This document shows positions 63,242 through 64,000 of a stretch of 64,000 bases of DNA, in pieces. Source of the stretch: Pedobacter psychrophilus. Its GTDB lineage: Bacteria > Bacteroidota > Bacteroidia > Sphingobacteriales > Sphingobacteriaceae. Where the stretch lies: contig NZ_LWHJ01000022.1 of NCBI RefSeq assembly GCF_001652725.1, positions 682,001 to 746,000 on the forward strand. The letters run 5' to 3'. Under the pieces are notes generated by a model. It saw nothing but the letters and a program-made list of their open reading frames with translations, had not been told where the DNA came from and ran no database searches. Position numbers and translations under genes: made by a program. Position 1 is the stretch's first letter. Every line of letters starts with the position of its first letter.

Positions 63242-64000
63242 ATGTATAAAGAATATAAGCAATTAAATTTATCGCAAATAGGTAAAGACGTTTTAGCGGA
63301 TTGGAAAAAAGATCAAATATTTGAGAAAAGTATCCAAAACCGTCCGTCTAATAAGCCATATACATTTTATGAAGGTCCGCCATCTGCTAACGGGATGCCG
63401 GGGATTCATCATGTGATGGCTCGTACCATTAAAGATATTTTTTGTCGCTATAAAACCTTAAAAGGCTTTCAGGTTAAACGTAAAGGCGGTTGGGATACTC
63501 ACGGTTTACCTATCGAACTGGCTGTAGAAAAATCTTTGGGCATCACTAAAGAAGACATCGGTAAAAAGATTTCTGTACATGAATATAACGATGCTTGCCG
63601 TAAAGAGGTGATGCGTTATACAGATGTTTGGAACGATTTAACTGAAAAAATGGGTTATTGGGTAGATTTGGAAGACCCATACATTACCTATAAAAATGAA
63701 TATATAGAATCGCTTTGGTGGATTTTAAAGCAACTTTACCAAAAAGGATTTTTATACAAAGGTTATACCGTTCAACCTTATTCTCCCGCAGCCGGTACAG
63801 GTTTAAGTTCTCATGAATTAAATCAACCTGGAACTTACCGCGATGTGAAGGATACTTCCATTGTAGCTCAATTTAAAATAAGTCCAGAGCAATTGCATCC
63901 GTTAATGCCTTTGCTTTTTGATGCTCCAGAAGAAAATACGAGTATCATCGCATGGACAACAACTCCCTGGACTTTACCTTCTAATTGTGCTTTGGCAGTT
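63242..64000 (+). CDS. ileS: Isoleucyl-tRNA synthetase (3' end outside window)
   Basis: The first 253 codons of a class I aminoacyl-tRNA synthetase. The start is MYKEYKQLNLSQIGKDVLAD and the first part of the catalytic core is clear: YTFYEGPPSANGMPGIHHVM (the HIGH motif region, here GIHH), RYKTLKGFQVKRKGGWDTHG, VWNDLTEKMGYWVDLEDPY and the onset of the editing domain IIAWTTTPWTLPSNCALAV, which is typical of IleS. The frame runs open to the window end. Confidence 0.96.
   Translation, partial: MYKEYKQLNLSQIGKDVLADWKKDQIFEKSIQNRPSNKPYTFYEGPPSANGMPGIHHVMARTIKDIFCRYKTLKGFQVKRKGGWDTHGLPIELAVEKSLGITKEDIGKKISVHEYNDACRKEVMRYTDVWNDLTEKMGYWVDLEDPYITYKNEYIESLWWILKQLYQKGFLYKGYTVQPYSPAAGTGLSSHELNQPGTYRDVKDTSIVAQFKISPEQLHPLMPLLFDAPEENTSIIAWTTTPWTLPSNCALAV

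Overview
The window is low-GC chromosomal DNA from a member of the Bacteroidota, most likely Sphingobacteriaceae and Pedobacter-like. The evidence is a SusC/SusD pair with a hybrid two-component sensor, proteins with type IX secretion C-terminal domains, a glycosaminoglycan/alginate-type lyase set typical of Pedobacter, TAnnTTTG-type promoter boxes and weak ribosome binding sites. This is a judgement from gene content; no database was searched.

Layout. 1-9.8 kb (+): the 3' part of an RND efflux pump, an NlpC/P60 lipoprotein, three consecutive thioredoxin-fold proteins, a DEDDh exonuclease, an aldose-epimerase-like protein, an MNT/HepT toxin-antitoxin pair and a GH1 beta-glucosidase. 9.8-14.2 kb (-): a methyltransferase coupled to a patatin-like lipase, a CvpA-CAP fusion, phosphoglycerate mutase and a VIT-family transporter. 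14.4-18.6 kb: a putative metallopeptidase, a DJ-1/AraC regulator and a run of small SRPBCC, VOC and DoxX proteins.

18.9-40.7 kb (+) is a polysaccharide utilisation locus (PUL): HTCS sensor-regulator, esterase, PL6 lyase, beta-helix protein, PL8 lyase with a type IX sorting tail, another type IX-sorted protein, a DUF5017-like protein, GH88 unsaturated glucuronyl hydrolase, SusC, SusD and an alginate-lyase-type lipoprotein. The set fits cleavage of a uronate-containing polysaccharide by beta-elimination, import of oligomers through SusCD, and hydrolysis of the unsaturated ends by GH88. No sulfatase is present. At least four reading-frame lesions fall in three PUL genes (HTCS, PL8 twice, DUF5017-like), whereas I saw none in the flanking housekeeping genes. 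A decayed gene remnant lies just past the PUL.

41-50 kb: tRNA-Ser(GCT), a 7TM-HD phosphohydrolase, thiolase, two exported proteins of unknown function, two tandem POT peptide transporters and a dolichol-phosphate-mannose-synthase-like glycosyltransferase. At 50.03-51.23 kb lie two small orphan genes, each followed by a ~133-bp imperfect inverted repeat bounded by AGCTAAC and GTTAGCT/GTTAAAC boxes. This looks like a two-cassette integron array without an integrase and is the most unusual element in the window.

51.3-64 kb: TrmN6-like methyltransferase, phosphodiesterase, fructose-1,6-bisphosphatase, RNase HI, tRNA-His, an AbiEii-type toxin-antitoxin pair with a 20-bp operator palindrome, RsmB-like methyltransferase, a PBP1-like lipoprotein, GMP synthase, an NlpC/P60 homologue lacking its catalytic Cys and His, a VOC protein, an S9 peptidase and the 5' part of ileS.
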